Origin: JBBRHH01 sp038222915
Lineage (GTDB): Bacteria > Planctomycetota > Phycisphaerae > Tepidisphaerales > Tepidisphaeraceae
DNA: 14,700 nucleotides
Direction: 5' to 3'
Assembly: GCA_038222915.1 (NCBI GenBank)
Contig: JBBRHH010000086.1
Coordinates: forward strand, 1 to 14,700
Numbering within the stretch: the stretch's first letter is position 1; each line of letters starts with the position of its first letter. The position numbers and the translations under genes are program-made. Positions 13,270-14,700 of the stretch are shown one piece after another. The notes below the pieces were generated by a model. It was not told where the DNA came from. It searched no databases and saw only the letters and a list, made by a program, of their open reading frames with translations.

Positions 13270-13884
13270 ATGGCCGAAATCACCCGCAAAGACCTCATCC
13301 TGATGATCGCCTCTGTCGCATCCATACCCTGCCGCAAACCCCATTTCCTCCTGCGATTGGCAGGATTCGACCTAAGCGGCCTCGACCTCAACGGCCTCAA
13401 CCTCGCCTTCGCTGATCTCGCCGGCGCAAATCTCCGCGGCTGCGATCTCACTGACGCCAACCTCGCCGAAAGCGACCTCTCCCACGCCGATCTCACCGAC
13501 GCCATTCTCCGCGGCGTCTACGCCGAATCCGCCGTTTTCACCCAGGCCAATCTCACCCGCGCCGACTTCCGCAAAAGTCAGCGCGACCGCTTCTACGGCA
13601 CCAATGTCATGTGGGCTGATTTCCAGGGCGCCGATTGCACCAGCGCTAAATTCTCCGGCCTTCGGCTCTGCGGCGTAAACTTCAACGACTCAATCCTCGC
13701 CGCCACCGACTTCACCGCCGCCCGTATCAACCAACACACCGTCTTCGAACACGTCGACCTCTCCACCACGATGTTCAACGAAGTGGTCTGGTCCGACGCC
13801 ATCCCGCTCACCGCAACCGCCGCGCAAGCACCTCTCTTCACATCTGTTGCGGAGAATATATCCACGCTCCGGATCGCCGGTTAA
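13270..13884 (+). CDS. Pentapeptide-repeat protein, probably cytoplasmic
   Basis: 204 residues from the chosen start. A short N-terminal part (about 1-30, KDLILMIASVASIPCRKPHFLLRL) could be a capping helix; it is not a clear signal peptide or membrane anchor. Repeats of the form (A/G)(D/N)LxX run from about 31 to 100, then become irregular with F at the central position (about 100-175: WADFQGADCTSAKFSG, VNFNDSILAATDF). The tail (about 176-204) is non-repetitive. Such proteins form a right-handed quadrilateral beta-helix; some mimic DNA and block gyrase, but nothing here points to that. It is unlike the membrane-anchored pentapeptide protein at 7733-8539 outside the repeats, so a recent duplication is unlikely. 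It lies 168 bases after the beta-helix gene. Confidence 0.8.
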   Translation: MAEITRKDLILMIASVASIPCRKPHFLLRLAGFDLSGLDLNGLNLAFADLAGANLRGCDLTDANLAESDLSHADLTDAILRGVYAESAVFTQANLTRADFRKSQRDRFYGTNVMWADFQGADCTSAKFSGLRLCGVNFNDSILAATDFTAARINQHTVFEHVDLSTTMFNEVVWSDAIPLTATAAQAPLFTSVAENISTLRIAG

Positions 13885-14020
13885 AATACCTCGCATCGCC
13901 CTCATTATTTCCCACGCATTTATCCGCGAATCTACCGATATTCGAGTGCGCATTTCGCAACAAAAGAACACGCGTTTCCCCCAGTATTTTTAGCGATTTT
14001 TGCAGCGTAAAGTTGCCCGC

Positions 14021-14700
14021 ATGCAATGGGCGACCCAGACAACCAGCTCCACCAATCAGGGCTTCATGGTCATTGGGCCCTCCGCCCCCGCCGCCCGCTA
14101 CATCGCCCCGCCCGATCTCGCCGAACGTGAGTCCGCTGCCGGCGACGCACTCTACCAGACCGGCCAATTCGATGCAGCCCAGCGCCGCTACGCCGCCGCC
14201 AATCGTCTCCAGCCCAACAATGCCCAATATCACTGGCGTCTTGGCTTCTGTGCCGGCGCGCTCGGTGACCTCGACGCCGCCGGCGAGCATCTTCACACCG
14301 CCGTCAAGCTCGACCCCGAACTCGCACCCGCCCGCGCCACCCTCACCGAATGGTACCTGATGAAGGGCATGGTCGATAAAGCCCTCCAATCCAGTCTCAA
14401 ATCCATCGAGCTCGCTCCAAACAATACCGGCATCCTCGCCTCCCGCGCCCTGACCCTCGAGGCCGCCGGCGATGTCGACGGGGCTTGGCAACTCGTTCAA
14501 CGCATCGTAACGCTCCAAACCGTTCCGCCCTCCATCGGCGTCCTCTTCGGCCGCATGGCCCCCAGGCACGGCGAACAGGAACGCGCCCTCGCACTCGTCA
14601 ATGGCATGCTCGTCCGTGGCGGCCTCAATCCCATGGACCAGTCCAATCTTCATCTCACCGCCGCCACACTCCTCGAACGCATTGGCCGCTACGACGACGC
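14021..14700 (+). CDS. Tetratricopeptide-repeat protein, N-terminal part (runs off the right edge)
   Basis: 226 complete codons are visible. After about 40 residues of Ser/Thr/Pro-rich leader come TPR-type helix pairs with the usual spacing: ALYQTGQFDAAQRRYAAANRL (split over about 45-65), YHWRLGFCAGALGDLDAAGEHL, a WYLMKGMVDKALQSSLKSIEL unit with N/P turns between, then more diverged units to the edge (LLERIGRYDDA). The start resembles planctomycete TPR proteins whose C-terminus is a sulfotransferase domain, but that part is outside the window, so no function is assigned. There is no signal peptide. ATG 14021 has no ribosome site; an in-frame TTG at 14000 and ATG 14066 are alternatives. The start codon lies in a third occurrence of CGCATGCAATG (14018-14028). 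Confidence 0.8.
   Translation, partial: MQWATQTTSSTNQGFMVIGPSAPAARYIAPPDLAERESAAGDALYQTGQFDAAQRRYAAANRLQPNNAQYHWRLGFCAGALGDLDAAGEHLHTAVKLDPELAPARATLTEWYLMKGMVDKALQSSLKSIELAPNNTGILASRALTLEAAGDVDGAWQLVQRIVTLQTVPPSIGVLFGRMAPRHGEQERALALVNGMLVRGGLNPMDQSNLHLTAATLLERIGRYDD

Noticed and set aside
13927..13944. CGAAT-N8-ATTCG inverted repeat after the second pentapeptide gene
   Set aside because: Five-base arms without a T-tract; too weak to call a terminator or operator.

Overview
The window looks like chromosomal DNA of a planctomycete. The evidence is two sets of planctomycete-type surface genes: a DUF1592/DUF1585-type tail followed by a DUF1552 protein, and a PSCyt1/DUF1549/DUF1553 cytochrome followed by a DUF1501 protein. 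Short threonine/proline tags of the type ATTRPA or ATQPA sit near the ends of several products. I associate these tags with Phycisphaerae (Tepidisphaera/Humisphaera-like), but that placement is inference. All genes have high-GC codon usage and no transposase, integrase, tRNA, rRNA or CRISPR array was found. No gene-free stretch exceeds 300 bases; the longest are 10210-10384, 2413-2591 and 13102-13269.

Layout. 1-245 is the C-terminal tail of a DUF1592/DUF1588/DUF1585-type protein (+). 354-1625 is a Tat-exported DUF1552 protein (+). 1666-2403 is a secreted lectin-like/LamG-like protein (-), convergent with it. 2592-6140 is a large secreted two-haem-motif protein with a discoidin-like insert (+). 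6169-7620 is a Tat-exported DUF1501 protein, in an apparent operon with it. 7733-8539 is a membrane-anchored pentapeptide-repeat protein (+). Convergent with that come sorB (8554-8940, -) and sorA (8971-10209, -), a sulfite:cytochrome c oxidoreductase operon. Divergent from sorA is a small three-helix membrane protein of unknown function (10385-10759, +). 10897-13101 is a secreted parallel beta-helix (pectate-lyase-3-like) protein, 13270-13884 a second pentapeptide protein, and 14021-end the N-terminus of a TPR protein.

How the genes fit together. The DUF1552 and DUF1501 proteins are probably alkaline-phosphatase-fold exported proteins, each paired with a cytochrome-type partner. Their substrates are unknown. 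The discoidin-like, LamG-like and beta-helix proteins suggest surface or periplasmic handling of carbohydrate. SorAB would oxidise periplasmic sulfite and pass the electrons to a c-type cytochrome. I do not see one complete undescribed system encoded here.

The strongest unexplained signal is compositional. The + strand is C-rich from 1 to about 2540, G-rich from about 2540 to 10300, and C-rich again to the end, whatever the gene orientation. The central ~7.76 kb (PSCyt1 gene to sorA) therefore looks like a block inverted, or inserted in opposite orientation, relative to its flanks. Other signals are two diverged copies of a small intergenic repeat (249-310, 2462-2497), a copy of a TCCTGA...AGGATCT-type repeat that supplies the DUF1552 stop codon, and a six-codon leader ORF overlapping the DUF1552 start.
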